Below, one piece after another: positions 35,927 to 47,156 of a DNA stretch of 64,000 nt. Every line of letters starts with the position of its first letter. Positions within the stretch are counted from its first letter, which is position 1. A model generated the notes under the pieces. That model was given only the letters and a program-made list of their open reading frames with translations. It did no database searches and was not told the DNA's origin. The stretch spans positions 1,116,001 to 1,180,000 of the forward strand of contig JAHGAU010000003.1 in assembly GCA_019925105.1 (NCBI GenBank), given 5' to 3'. The stretch comes from Niebla homalea (taxonomy: Eukaryota; Ascomycota; Lecanoromycetes; Lecanorales; Ramalinaceae). A program made the translations under genes and the position numbers.

Positions 35927-36092
35927 CTGGGAAGGTGCGGCACTAAGGAAACCACTAGTCTCCAGGGCCTTTCGTGGCAGTGGCACAGCCATTGTCCTCT
36001 TTTCTCACTTTCTCAGTACTACTCAGCACTGGTGTCCTTAAAAACATAAACCTTCCAGATTCTCTAGTAGGCTACAGCATCTAGAATCCAGC

Positions 36093-36126
36093 CTTGAACA
36101 ACCGGATGTCTTGAACAACCGGATGT
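36093..36126. repeat. Tandem 17-bp duplication
   Basis: CTTGAACAACCGGATGT occurs twice head to tail without a mismatch. Confidence 0.8.
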
Positions 36127-37083
36127 ATCCCTCGCGATATGCGCCAGATGCCTCGCCATGTGGATTTAGCCAATCAATCATGTCACGTCCTCCATGTATA
36201 TATGTTAGAATTCTCTGACATGACGACTTTACATAAGAAGTCTCTACGCATTGCATGAAGAATCTCCTGCTGTGCATATTATGCACAAGACCCCTCAACC
36301 ATTCAGCAGAAGAGCTTCCCCGGATTCAGCAGCTTTTTGCCATTCTCTTTCGCCCAGTCCCATCATCGGGCATGTTCTCGTACGGTAGAATTAGTGCTTT
36401 GGACCATACGATTGGCCTCCCATTCGGGCGTCTTCAGCGCGGTCCGCCGAAGAGGCGCACATTTGATTACAAAAGGGTCTTGTAAATCAAACCACACATG
36501 TCTGCGTGGCAAAATCTGCTCACGACAGAGGCTTTTTTGGCTTGAACGAGCATTTGAAGGTGGCCTGCTACTGCTCAGATAGACCCAATGGCAACGCCCC
36601 GCTCCCACATCCACTTGTTGTGGTTGAGGACACAGGGTACGCATGTACATTCGAGTTAGCTTCGCTCCACTTTGCGACAGCTGTATCAATTGATGAAACA
36701 TCCAAGCAAATCCGGTTTCCTGAATCCTGTGGTGCCTGACCGAGGTGACTCCCTTGAATTGGACTCGCTTACACCGCCAAGATGCTTTTCGATGGTGCGA
36801 TCTAAGTTAGGGATGCGGTGCCATTGCCAAAGTGATGCAGCAAAGACTTCGTGCCTCATGCGGACATAAATTCTGCTGAAAATAGCAACACTTCAATGGT
36901 CTTGATTCCTGTACAACGAACTCAGACCGAAATCAACGCAGACCGACAGATCATGCGCAGAAACGCGCGCTTCTTGCTAGTGATCTAGCTTGTCGCGCGT
37001 TGATCCTGAGCCCTGAGGATTCATTCCATGGTCTTTGGAGGGTGATGCAAGTCTGATGGGCAAAGCAAGCGAGTCTTCGTGGG

Positions 37084-37314
37084 CTCGCCAGGTGCAGAAA
37101 TAATTGCAACGTGTACGCGCCAAGATCAAAGACCCCCTTAACCATCAAGATAGCTTTAACTCTTTCCCACGACCATAGATGAAGAAAGTTTTGGTACGAA
37201 AGTTGTTCTTTGAAATATACTCTACAACTTTTATACCAAGGATCTTCCCGAAACCCATTTCTTAAGGGTGTTCGCCAGGCTGCCCACGTTGCAATTATTT
37301 CTGCACCTGGCGAG
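37084..37314. mobile_element. 231-bp foldback / MITE-like element
   Basis: The first 30 bp (37084-37113) and last 30 bp (37285-37314) are perfect reverse complements; they start CTCGCCAGGTGCAG and end CTGCACCTGGCGAG. The element is flanked on both sides by the same 5 bp GTGGG (37079-37083 and 37315-37319), like a target-site duplication. A second, imperfect inverted repeat lies inside, so the whole piece can fold back. There is no coding capacity. It sits 185 bp before the RPC19 ATG. A non-autonomous DNA transposon is the natural reading, but only one copy is visible here. Confidence 0.6.
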
Positions 37315-37498
37315 GTGGGGTCTCTAGCGTATCTATTGATCGATCAACACCGCACTTTTTGATATCGCGACAACGATACCTTCGCTCAATGCAAACACAC
37401 AATCAACGTTGAATCTGAACTGCCCTTTTCGAGATGAGGATACTCATCTGATCATAGACACGTCAGACATCTTATTTACGCTCGTGGATCTAATCAAC

Positions 37499-38068
37499 AT
37501 GCCTTCGGCGCTTTCAGATGACGATCAAATCATGGTCGACACTCCCAGCACAAATAGTCAAAGTGACGAGTCGGATGATGGGTTTCAGGATCCTAATGAA
37601 TGCCGTATAAAAGTGGTATGACCATTATGTGATGCAGCATATCCTCGGCTTGATATGAACTCATTGCCTCTAGCTTCCTGGTGCATGTGAAACGGGTGCA
37701 TCGTTCGAGATTGCTAACGAAGATCATACTCTGGGGAATTCCTTGAGATTTATGATCATGAAAAAGTTGGATAGTATTTTCTCCAAGGTATCCGAGGGAT
37801 CTCTAATTTTCTCGTAGCCCAGCGGTTGAGCTTTGTGGATACTCCATACCGCACCCTTCCGAAGCGAAATTAAATCTGAGGATTCAAACATACGGTAAGC
37901 TTACAAGCACCCTACAAGGAGCACACCGCTAAGTCGACCGAAGAGGGCACCAACGTCTATGATGTTTTAGAAAAGGGGCTTGATGATTTGATGGAGTTGT
38001 GTGGAATTGTGATAGGAAAGTTCAAGGACGCAAGAAATGACTTTGAAGCTGAGGAGGGATCTCAATGA
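37499..38068 (+). CDS. RPC19: RNA polymerase I/III shared subunit AC19
   Basis: Four exons: 37499-37615, 37674-37765, 37818-37894, 37944-38068, giving 136 residues (yeast Rpc19 is 142). An acidic N-terminus is followed by the alpha-like dimerisation core: [48 protein letters not shown], and [22 protein letters not shown]19 pairs with AC40 as the assembly platform of Pol I and Pol III, matching the bacterial alpha dimer. All three introns close in phase. No single exon is long, so the gene is inconspicuous in a plain reading-frame survey. The start [10 protein letters not shown] is preferred to an upstream in-frame ATG at 37409. It ends 35 bp from the convergent complex I gene. Confidence 0.92.
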
Positions 38069-38103
38069 TACGTGAAAGGCCTTCAAACCTTCCCGTGGAC
38101 CAG

Positions 38104-38744
38104 TCATGGATATGCATTTGCATATTGGGAAAATTGGTGGTCTATCAATTCCGACCCTAGAATATACCCGTCAGAGACACATCGATGGAGAGCGGTGAAC
38201 GGACTCGCCTCCAGGAAACCTTGCATGAAGGTATTTGGTAACCTCGCTGATGTATTCTCGTCCTCTCGAAAATACTTCATGACATGTGATATCTGCTTCC
38301 AGAAGTTCAACGTTTCCTTGTTTTGTTCATCCGTCAGTGCTGTTCCCCAATGCCATTTGACAATTACCGGTCACCCACCTGAAACTCCATATGACATTGC
38401 GTAAGCAGTACGTCTACCACTGAGAGCTTGTTCACGAATCTATGCCTCTCAAATTCCTGCCGTATCTTTGTTCGTATCTTGGAGACTGGCATGTTCAGAG
38501 AATACATCGTTTGGACCTCGGGCGCCTTGATTGAAGTGTCAGCGAAAGAGACGAGAATTTTGACTAGCTTGTCGTACAGCTCGAATCCATTGCCTATAGG
38601 CATGCACAACCCTCCTCTGGGCATCGGTCCAATTGGTAGCTTCTCAACATTAGCATCTAGGCTGATGAAGCGAGAGGAAGCGGTCGATCTAATGGACTTA
38701 CACGTGCGGGTCCGCTGCGCCAGATAAGTAGGATTGATCGTCAT
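38104..38744 (-). CDS. Complex I LYR-family subunit (NDUFA6/B14-like)
   Basis: Three exons: 38744-38702, 38563-38379, 38316-38104, giving 146 residues. Recognised blocks are the start [50 protein letters not shown] and [19 protein letters not shown], ending in [11 protein letters not shown]. This subunit binds mitochondrial acyl carrier protein on the complex I matrix arm. Two oddities: the position of the LYR motif reads SFAD (fungal relatives have SYRD), so the key Arg is Ala; and about 32 residues extend past the usual C-terminal FLEGRN. If the second exon starts elsewhere the LYR region could differ. Identity is firm from the rest of the protein. Confidence 0.87.
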
Positions 38745-39026
38745 CCTTGGGCAGAAGCAGCAGCAACGCTGCCTTTGTGACGTTGGAGCATGGATTGATG
38801 AAATTACAATGCGGAGTTCAACTGCTGCCAGCTGCTGTTCCGCAAAAAACCGCAAGCGGGCTAGCGGGCCTTGTAGTTGGGCCCTAGCAGCCATGGAGGC
38901 AATTTAAGCTGCACGCCTTATGTCATGCTTCGAACTTATTTTCATACTCCGTACAACTGCTAGAATTCAGACTCCTCAAGATCACGCTCTTTCACAAGAG
39001 CACCCGGGATTTGTGACCATCTCAAC

Positions 39027-39607
39027 ATGCCTCCCATACGATCCGCCCGCAACCGTAAGCCTCCCCCAGATGGATTCGACGACATTGAAGACACACTTCT
39101 TGAATTCGGTAATAAAATGAAGGATGCGGAGAATGCTTCACATGAGGGCAAGAAGCGCAACGAGGTGCTGTGGCCGATTTTTCAGATTACCCATCAGCGT
39201 AAGCATCATCATATCCATGCAATACCACGCCTAGCGCATGTGTGCCTCAACAGTCGAACTGACACAGCGTGATGCGGTTAGGCTCGAGGTACATTTACGA
39301 CTTGTACTATGACAAAGAAGCAATATCAAGGGAACTCTACGACTGGTTGTTGAAGAACAAGTATGCCGATGCAAATTTGATCGCAAAGTGGAAAAAGCAG
39401 GGCTATGAAAAGGTAGGCCTCTATGCTGGAGAGGCAAAGTTCGTGCTGACAAAGGTTGTACAGCTATGCTGCCTGAAGTGCATCCAAACCAAAGAGACCA
39501 ACTTTAACGCGACATGCATTTGCCGAGTTCCGCAGGCGCAGTTAAAGGAGGATCAGACGATAGAGTGCGTAAGCTGTGGCTGTCGGGGCTGTTCATCTGC
39601 AGACTGA
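39027..39607 (+). CDS. BUD31: Spliceosome-associated protein BUD31 (CWC14/G10)
   Basis: Three exons: 39027-39198, 39282-39412, 39464-39607, giving 148 residues. This is among the most conserved proteins in the window: [57 protein letters not shown], and the zinc-binding Cys-rich end ([33 protein letters not shown]). Bud31 is part of the NineTeen-complex-related set of the activated spliceosome and is a zinc-finger protein contacting the catalytic RNA core. All junctions are in phase. Divergent from the complex I gene upstream. Confidence 0.95.
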
Positions 39608-39802
39608 TTATGGAAACACGTCCTGTCATGCATAAGCCAGAAGTCTGGAACAAAGCACACTCTTCCTAGCGCAAGCATACTAATGGCCTTTTTCCTCAAT
39701 CAATGGAGGGCGCAGCATAGGCGGCAAGTGATGGGGAAAGACGCAAGACGAGGTGTCACAAGCAGTGGTGGGTTTCTAATTTGCGTCTCGGAACTTTCCT
39801 CA

Positions 39803-40382
39803 TCAGAAGCCGTCGTTCGAGCTGTCATCTTCCTCCAAAATTGTGTTCGGTATTAGCCCACTTCTTGGTCGTCCTCGGTCCTCTTGTGCCCCGTCCCAGC
39901 CTATGAGGCTTCGACTCAGATCCGAACCGCTTGCCAATCTAGCCCTGGAGGAGACAGCATTTCTCAAAGGCCCCTGTCCTGGATTCTGCTCAGAAGGCTG
40001 TGGCCAATGGCCTTGTGGCGAGAAGTCATCCTCAGAGCGTTCTTTTGGTTGAATGTTGAGACGCAAAACGGACATCATGAAGCTGGAGATATAGTGCAGA
40101 GTGGCCCCAATAAGAGCGCCAACCACCACGGCAGTACCGACGAAGATATACAGAGTCTATCACCCTACTTCAATCTTTGCGAACCGAAGATGAAAGCATA
40201 GAACTTACTTCGAAGTTGCCAAGGATACGATATGGGTAGACGCAGGCAGTCACGATGTAGTGGCTCAGGTAAATGATTGGCGCGATGAGAATTAGCACAA
40301 GGTTGAGGAGGTGACTCAGAAGGTAGATGATAGAATAGATGGTGTAGTGAACGATGGTATTGGTAACTGCAAGGGCGCCCAT
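39803..40382 (-). CDS. Conserved small membrane protein
   Basis: Two exons: 40382-40209 and 40156-39803, giving 175 residues. Start chosen at MGALAVTNTIVHY; the frame continues upstream without another ATG. There are two or three hydrophobic segments: about 12-50 (SIIYLLSHLLNLVLILIAPI then IYLSHYIVTACVYP, possibly a hairpin) and about 60-82 (YIFVGTAVVVGALIGATLHY). The C-terminal 85 residues are hydrophilic and Ser/Arg/Pro-rich, with an acidic end. The layout resembles small ER or lipid-droplet proteins, but I recognise no family and give no function. It is divergent from the AMPK beta gene. Confidence 0.65.
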
Positions 40383-40814
40383 TCTGGTAAAGTATGGCAC
40401 ATGCTGTCCTACAGATGAAGCCAGGAATGGATCAGTGAGACAGGACGGTGCTTCTTTGCATCAACGAATGTAATAGAAATTTAACTCACACGATCTGCTT
40501 AAAAAGGACCGGCTTTGACCAGGGCAATCCTGGCAATGCCACGGCCAGCTGGGAGAATGATAGATTATCCTGTTACGGGGAACTATTGAATCGTATATGC
40601 AAAAACGATGACTAGAATTAGGATCTGCCCTACGGAGTATTAGACTAGAGGAACCCAATTAACCCGTAAAGATGTCGAGGCATGGTAACACTTTCAAAAA
40701 ACATACATCAACAAGTCCAATTTGCGAGGACATCCCCAACTCCCACTGAACAATGTATTCTCCGGTAAGAGACAGTACCAATTAAATGTAGATAAGAAGT
40801 ACGAGGTGCATGCG
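40383..40814. promoter_or_regulatory. Divergent promoter, membrane protein / AMPK beta
   Basis: This 432-bp region lies between divergent starts. It includes in-frame codons upstream of the AMPK beta ATG without family resemblance. No motif is assigned. Confidence 0.35.
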
Positions 40815-42379
40815 ATGGGGAATAGTAATTCGAAGCCCCCGGGCGAGGCTGGTGCCTCTCCATCTCGTCCCGTTAAAACTGCTCACATGAGCTCGCGGTC
40901 CTCGACACTTGATTCCAAATTGTCCCATTCGCGTCAAAAGCCGCCCGTTGCGGAGCCTTCCGCAAAAAAGAATGCCCACAAGACAAGCCAGACTTCTACG
41001 TCACCCACCACTTCTACTTCCGTGCATCATAAGAAGCACATAGATTCCACCACCATGGGTAACGAACAAAGCATTCAGGCCTACGAAGCTGAGCAGGAGG
41101 CTCAGCGCTCGAAGCCTCAGGCAGTTCCCCGGCAACGTGGACCTGACACACAATTTGATCCCATTGAACCATCAGGACCACGTGGTGATCCCAACTTCAT
41201 CCCCCATTCCAACTTTGGCCCTCCTCCGCGTCTGCCAATGCCCATCGGAGAGGAGATTCACACCCCCGGCTCGCCAATCATGAATGCTCGAGGTTTGTCG
41301 ACCTTGTACGAGGATGACATTCCCGAAGGCCAGCTACCCCGTCAGTCGTCCGCCATAAGCAACACCACTCTTGAAGACGACGAGGACGGCAGCGAGTTCG
41401 ATCCTCATTCAGAGGACAACAGGGTTCGTGTTCCTTACACGGTCCACTGGAAGCAACCTGGTGACAAGGTCTATGTGACTGGAACCTTCACAGGATGGAA
41501 TAAGAAGTTTCGCCTTGAAAAGGAGTAAGTATTACCTTCTCTCACTTCATCAAACGTATCCGCACCTTTCTCCGTCCTCACACTTCTTTGAACACAAAGG
41601 TGTCAAATAGCATTGAATCAGCATCTAGAGCGTGTCGAGACGCCAGTAAGTGCTGACTGGCAGCTGTGTCCAGCCCTGAGACAGGTCATCTCTCCGCAAC
41701 GCTACCACTTCCGCTGGGAACTCATCACGTCAAGTTCATCATCGATGGGAACTTCCGTCTGTCCAACGACCTTCCCACCGCGGTGGATTACACTAATGTT
41801 CTCGTCAACTATATCGAGGTTAGCGCGGATGACATTCCAAAAGCTAAGGTGAAGGAATCTGAAGAAGACGTGTCCACGCCTCAAATTCTACCATCTGGTG
41901 TCGAAGCCATGGACCATGATCCAGGAGCCGTGCCGAGTGCTCAACTCACAGAGGGCGAACCAATAGTAGAGGAGATCCACTGGGGGAGAACCATCCCACA
42001 ATGGATCAGGGACCTTGAGAAGCCCGAGGGGAGCAACAAGCATCAGCGTGCGATGAACATGATTAGCACGCTCCCACCCCCTCCAACTCTGCCAAAGTTC
42101 CTTGAGAAATCCATTCTCAACGGTACTCACCCGATGAAGGACGATAGCAGTGTCCTCGGCATGCCCAACCACACCGTCCTGAATCATCTGGCTACCAGCA
42201 GCATCAAAAACGACGTGCTCGCGACCAGCACCACAACTCGCTACCAGAACAAGGTAAATGGAACATGTAGCGGCCCGAGTCAAACGCTGATCAAGCTTGT
42301 GCAGTACGTGACTACTGTTGTCTACAAGCCAACTGATGACGACGACGAGGACGACGACTCCGAGGCGAACAAGACATGA
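40815..42379 (+). CDS. AMPK/Snf1 complex beta subunit (Gal83/Sip2-like)
   Basis: Two exons: 40815-41524 and 41674-42379, giving 471 residues. The start MGNSNSKPPG is an N-myristoylation-type sequence. A second MGN start (MGNEQSIQAY) lies 80 codons on, in a strong CACCATGG context. The carbohydrate-binding CBM48 domain (about 203-292) holds VPYTVHWKQPGDKVYVTGTF, TGWNKKFRL, LPLGTHHVKFIIDGNFRLSN and the VDYTN end, with the aromatic residues that bind glycogen. The C-terminal ASC domain (about 345-460) has PPPPTLPKFLEKSILNGTHP, NHTVLNHLATSSIKNDVLAT and YVTTVVYKPT. It bridges the Snf1 kinase alpha subunit and Snf4 gamma and directs localisation. The 149-nt intron is longer than most here and could hide another small exon. 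Confidence 0.92.
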
Positions 42380-42561
42380 TGAATTGCAATTACTGGAACT
42401 GAAATACGGTCATAAGCTTCGTTATACACTTTGAGCTGTTCCACTTACGTTCTGAACCAATGAAATATTGCACCTGAACATTCACGGCTTGTGTGCTACT
42501 ATAGCTAAGCATGTCAACGACTTCAGACATATTGCTCGAGAAACGAATTGGGAAAGTGGCT

Positions 42562-43744
42562 CTACTCCCTCCAATTAACAAATACCTCGTCAGTCCTATA
42601 TCTCTGTGTACAAACGCTTTCGCTGAAAGTCGTATGTTGTCCCATGCGGTATGCCAGCAGCCCTGCGTGGGCTATCATGATGCCGTTGTCAATACAGAAT
42701 CTCTCATCCGTAGCATATACGCTCCCTCCTCGATCCCTGGCCATAACACCCATCATCTCTTGCAACCGCTCATTACAGCCAACCCCACCCACGATTAGAA
42801 CTTGACTTGATCCTACATGTGCCATGGCCCTCTCCGTAATCTCCACAAGCATTGCAAACACCGTTTCCTGCAAGCTGAAGCACAGGTCCTCCTTGGTAAT
42901 GACCTCTTCGGTCGCACTGTCAATCCAGGTTCCAGCACCCTGCTCCAGCTTGTCTGCAAGAATATCAATACTAGCGAGAATCCCTGAGAAGCTACAATCC
43001 ATCCCCTTGACAGTGTAGGGCAGATCAACCAGATGGCTACCGTTCTTCGCCATCTGCTCGATATTATAGCCTGGCGCAGGGTCGTTGGAGATCCTCAACG
43101 TCCTGGCAAATCGGTCCAGACAATTACCCACCGCGATATCCAGCGCCTCGCCGAAGATGCGGTACCGTTGCGACGCATAAGCGATGACCTGGGTGTTTCC
43201 GCCCGAGACGTACAGTACCACGGGGTTCTCCGCGCCCGTGATCTCGCGGCCCATCTCTATATCTGTTTTGGGGGCAAGGGGGAAAAAAAAATCTCAGCCT
43301 TCTTGGACAAGGAAAGAATTTGATGGTAACGAGACAAAGGCAAAGGCGTGGGAATCATCAATGCTCTCATTTCCACAAAGACAACCTACGTCCAACGCAA
43401 TGATTCACACCCACCAGCTTCTTCCCCCACAGCTGCGCCAGCATCCTCGCCGCCAGTGTCACCGACTGCAGCGGCGCTCCCATCCCCGGGCCCTTGGTGT
43501 AACAGATGCAATCGACATCCTGCACGCCCACTCCGGCTTCCTTCAGCGCCTGCCGGACCAGTCGGACCACCCACGAGCGATGGTGTTTGGCGGTGTCTTT
43601 GGGTAGGAAGCCTTCGCCGGGGGGGGACACGAAGGTATGGCGGATGTTGGAGAGGATCTGAGCAGGACCAGCGTCGGATTTGGGGTGGAGGATGAGGCCA
43701 ACGCCGAGTTTGTTGGCAGAACCCTCAAGTCCAAGGGCGATCAT
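42562..43744 (-). CDS. KAE1: KEOPS/EKC tRNA t6A threonylcarbamoyltransferase KAE1
   Basis: Two exons: 43744-43390 and 43262-42562, giving 351 residues. The start [17 protein letters not shown] is the standard Kae1 N-terminus. The metal-binding NHxxGH motif (NHCVGHIEMG, His115 and His119) is split by the intron and restored on splicing. [34 protein letters not shown] and [17 protein letters not shown] are the other ASKHA-fold blocks. [10 protein letters not shown] carries the last metal-ligand Asp. Kae1 with Bud32, Cgi121 and Pcc1 adds threonylcarbamoyl to A37 of ANN-decoding tRNAs. No mitochondrial presequence, so it is the cytosolic protein rather than Qri7. Confidence 0.95.
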
Positions 43745-45122
43745 CTCTTTCACTCCCTTCTACAAGAGAGGGAGGAAGCGAACGGAAAACGTCGGAGAAG
43801 CTCGAAATCAATTCATATGAGTTCAATATCTGGGGTGAAGGGGCAGGGGCCAGGGGGCAGAGGGCTGCCAATTTGCTCGGGTGGGCTTGCGGGGCTCTCC
43901 GGGACTTGGATGTGCCAGTGGACCATGTTTGGCGCGGGAGCGTGCCGCCAAATTTTTCCAGGCGCCCGCACTTTTGGGGCGGGTCGAGGGCCGCTTCATC
44001 TTGGCTCTGCTGGCTGCGCTTACACGCCTCTCATCTTCTATTCTCTCCAGTCAACGTTTCCCCCAGCAGCAAGCAGCTTTGAAGCAGGATTTTCTCTCCA
44101 TCTCTTATACATCTGCCATGCTGCATGAGCCCCATGTCAGCTTTCGACCACATTATCCTCCATTCGCAAACGCCGCATCGTCCTGCAATGACTTGCTGAT
44201 CCCCGCATTGCCGACCCAACGGGGGTCTTTGGGAGTTCAACCGCTTCGATCAGACGCCTTCCGTGTATATTATGTATGTCTGCGATCCATTCTAGATGAA
44301 CACCAAGCTGATTCTGATACAGGTACGATCCGCAGGCCTGATCCCCATGCAAGAGAGCCGTCTGGTACTCGCTGTGGCCCATCCACCCTCTCACCGCTTT
44401 AGGACATCGTTCCTGACCTTCATCAATGAGGACGTCGACGGCGAAAGGAGAATGAAGAACAAGACACGCACATAAGGGTCCTGAACCACACAGAAAACAA
44501 GAACGATGACTCGACATCTTGTGGGCCTCTGGATCGGCCGCCCCGCCACCTGAGCAGGTGGAACCACGAGTGAAGATCAAGTGCAATCGAGCTCCAGATG
44601 GATGCCAACAAACCTACAACGAGTTCGCCAGAAGCCGCCTTTCACTTCGCTTGGTTATGGGCAAACATGCGTGAGGTGGGCTGACCTACTGCCAGATGGC
44701 CCAATGGCCTGTCCCAGAGCCACCATGCACGACGAGGTCGAAGCGACGCATGAATAGACCAGTACTGCTCAAGAGCCAGATGACAGGCAGCATGCGACAA
44801 TTGTTTGTGACCGCTCTGATTGCTCGAAAAACATCTAGAGGCCTTCAGATGGAAGGACTTCAATCGTACCGCCGACGCCTCGCTATAGGCCATTGTTGGC
44901 CAACCATCAATTCCCTTGTCCGAAAATGCGACGGTCACACCTTATCACATGCACATATCATCAGTCAACCGCTCAGCCTCAACCGGAGCGGCGTGTTTCG
45001 CAGCTCAAGAATATCCAGATCCTTCATGAATTCGATATCCTGATCTCCCGGCACCTTCACCATGGCTCATTCTCAAAAAACCCTGCTAATCGTTTGTTAG
45101 CATCTCGTCACAGCAGCTTTTT
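43745..45122. other. Gene-free stretch between KAE1 and EPL1
   Basis: About 1.4 kb. Several overlapping frames of 90-173 codons exist on both strands but none shows conserved motifs or plausible exon joins. The part nearest KAE1 is GC-rich. Confidence 0.35.
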
Positions 45123-47156
45123 TCAAGGATGGGATTGTGGACCCGCAGTCGCGGAGGCAGCACTACCCTGAGAGTTCGCAGCGCTGCCCTCTGGCGGACG
45201 CCGAAGAGCTTGTGGGCTTCGTAGCAAAGCAGCACGAAAGCGCATGCTTTCGCCGTCAAAAGGATCGAAGAGATACGTGGGTGTCTCTTCTTCATCGTCA
45301 TCATCGTCGAATTTGTATCTCTCTGAAACCGACTCCTCTTTGTCATCTTTGGCCGTACTTCGTTTACCTCTCCTGTCAATCCACAGTCGGCCTCCACGCC
45401 CAATTCGCTTTCGAAAGGACGGCTGACCTCGAGTGGGTCCATCATACGAAGGTGAAGCATAACGCACAATGACCGGCTCATCCTTCTGATCGGGCTTGCC
45501 ACTCATGTGTGCAGCATCGACAGCAATGTCACCAGACTGCTTGGAAGAAACCGAAAGTGGTGGTGTTGGTAAGTTGGATATGTATTCTGTGGTTGCGGTA
45601 CGAAAAGTCGATCCAGCACCGACGTCAGGAGGAGGCGTCAGTGGATCGGTTGACCCATCTACCCAGCCTTCGTTCCATTTACGGTGAACGGCTATCTTTG
45701 CTTCGATTGAATCCTCGATGTCCTTCTGCTGCTTGGCTAGTAGCTCCGACAGGGTGATTAGTTGGTCCTCAACAGATCTGCCATCTGCCCTTTGAGGAAG
45801 ACGGAGCTGCTGGCCTGGCTGTCGTTGGGTGATCTCCAGAGGCTTCTTCTTTTTCTGAGTGATCAAAAGTTCCTCGTCGCCTGCCTTGTACTCATCAGGT
45901 AGGTTCTGCTTGACGGAGCGTAAGTTGGATCGTTCCTCGAAGAGCTTTCTCTCTACTGCGAGCTGGTCTTCCTTTATGCTTTCTCTCTGCCTTATCAAGG
46001 CAAGAAGGTCGCGGCCATCTTCCAATTCCTTTCGAAGCTTCTTGAGTTTCTCGGCGCTATGGGCATCTCTCCCACGGGTTTTACGGGTTTGCCGAAGCTC
46101 TCGCCTTCGGAAGCAGACGTATGGGTCAGACTCGTCAGTATCTGCGCCAGTCTCGACCTGGGATAGATTTAGCACTGGACAACCGATTTGGTAAGGGCTG
46201 CATGGGCAGCAAGGTGAGGAACTGACCTTCAGACTTGTCAAGAGTGGTCTGTTGCGAGCATTCTGGCGTTTCGATTTCCAGTGCGGATAAATCTCCTTGG
46301 CAAAAGAGCGTGCGCGATCTTCCTCAATCCATTCGTCCAAAGCTGGTTCCATGTCGTCAAAAGAGAGAATGGGACTGCCATCGACAACAGCGTATGGCTG
46401 TTTCTCCGTGGTTGCCGTCTCGAAGCCGAACATGACTTGCTCGAAATCGAGCTCACTACATTGGGCTGCGGCATCCTTTCGCTGTTTGTTCAAGGATTTC
46501 AAAAAGAGGTCATCCTCCTCGTCGAGATCGTATGGACATCCAATGCAATCCTCCACAGTGGATGAAAAGCGGATGTTGGTTGCTGGCTGTTGATATTTAC
46601 GGGGGTAGTACTTGTCATATTCGATTTCACTTGGCACCGCTTTTCGCACTGGAATGTCGGCTTTGTTGAATTTATCCCCCACAGCAGCTGCCTGCTGAGA
46701 CCGAAGTGCTGCTTGCAAGTGGAATTCCTACATACTCGCATTCTCGTCAGCATGTCCGATTAGCCTGGAGTAAATCACGTGATTTCCTGTTGGATCAGAG
46801 GATTTGAAGAATGCCAAGCATCAAAACAAGAGGTGAGAAAAAGCAAGGCAAAAGACAAAGGGGAGTTTGCGTACGCCTTCCTCGGATTTCTCCACGCCGG
46901 TCTCAGCCTTTTGAGCGTTATTGCGGCCAGAGTCATCGTCTTGGATGTCGAGATCTGCCTCGTGCAGGATTTGAAGCGTTGCACGAAAATCTAAGGGGTC
47001 AAAGATTAGTCGAGTATTGGAAAATATGGGAAAATCAAGGCGAGCCCATGGGAAAAAGGTGGAAGTGTTGGTGAGTGGTGTTAACTGACTGAGTTTTTTG
47101 TATCTAGCACGAGTGCTGGATATCCCCGTAGGGATGGTAGGGGGTACACCTCTCAT
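45123..47156 (-). CDS. EPL1: NuA4 histone acetyltransferase subunit EPL1
   Basis: Four exons: 47156-47090, 46990-46875, 46727-46227, 46157-45123, giving 572 residues. The EPcA domain is clear: ARYKKLNFRATLQILHEADL, AETGVEKSEEGEFHLQAALR, GCPYDLDEEDDLFLKSLNKQ, LDFEQVMFGFE, and ESDPYVCFRRRELRQTRKTR. A coiled, charged segment follows (EKLKKLRKELEDGRDLLALI), then a disordered tail. Epl1 holds Esa1, Yng2 and Eaf6 in the piccolo module of NuA4, which acetylates H4 and H2A. The last intron (46226-46158, 69 nt) is a multiple of three and has no in-frame stop. The first 12 residues (MRGVPPTIPTGI) are unlike the family and the true start may differ. Confidence 0.92.

Larger units (their letters stand above)
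35507..37078. other. Gene-free stretch with small repeats
   Basis: About 1.6 kb without a supported gene. It includes a 10-bp perfect inverted repeat (35891-35926), a 17-bp tandem duplication (36093-36126), and a 112-codon minus-strand frame at 36363-36701 with no recognised family. Confidence 0.4.

Noticed and set aside
36363..36701. 112-codon minus-strand frame
   Set aside because: No ATG-based family match and no supporting splice partner; kept only as part of the gene-free stretch.
43637..44402. Overlapping plus-strand frames of 163 and 173 codons upstream of KAE1
   Set aside because: No conserved motif, no intron logic, and high local GC makes long chance frames likely.
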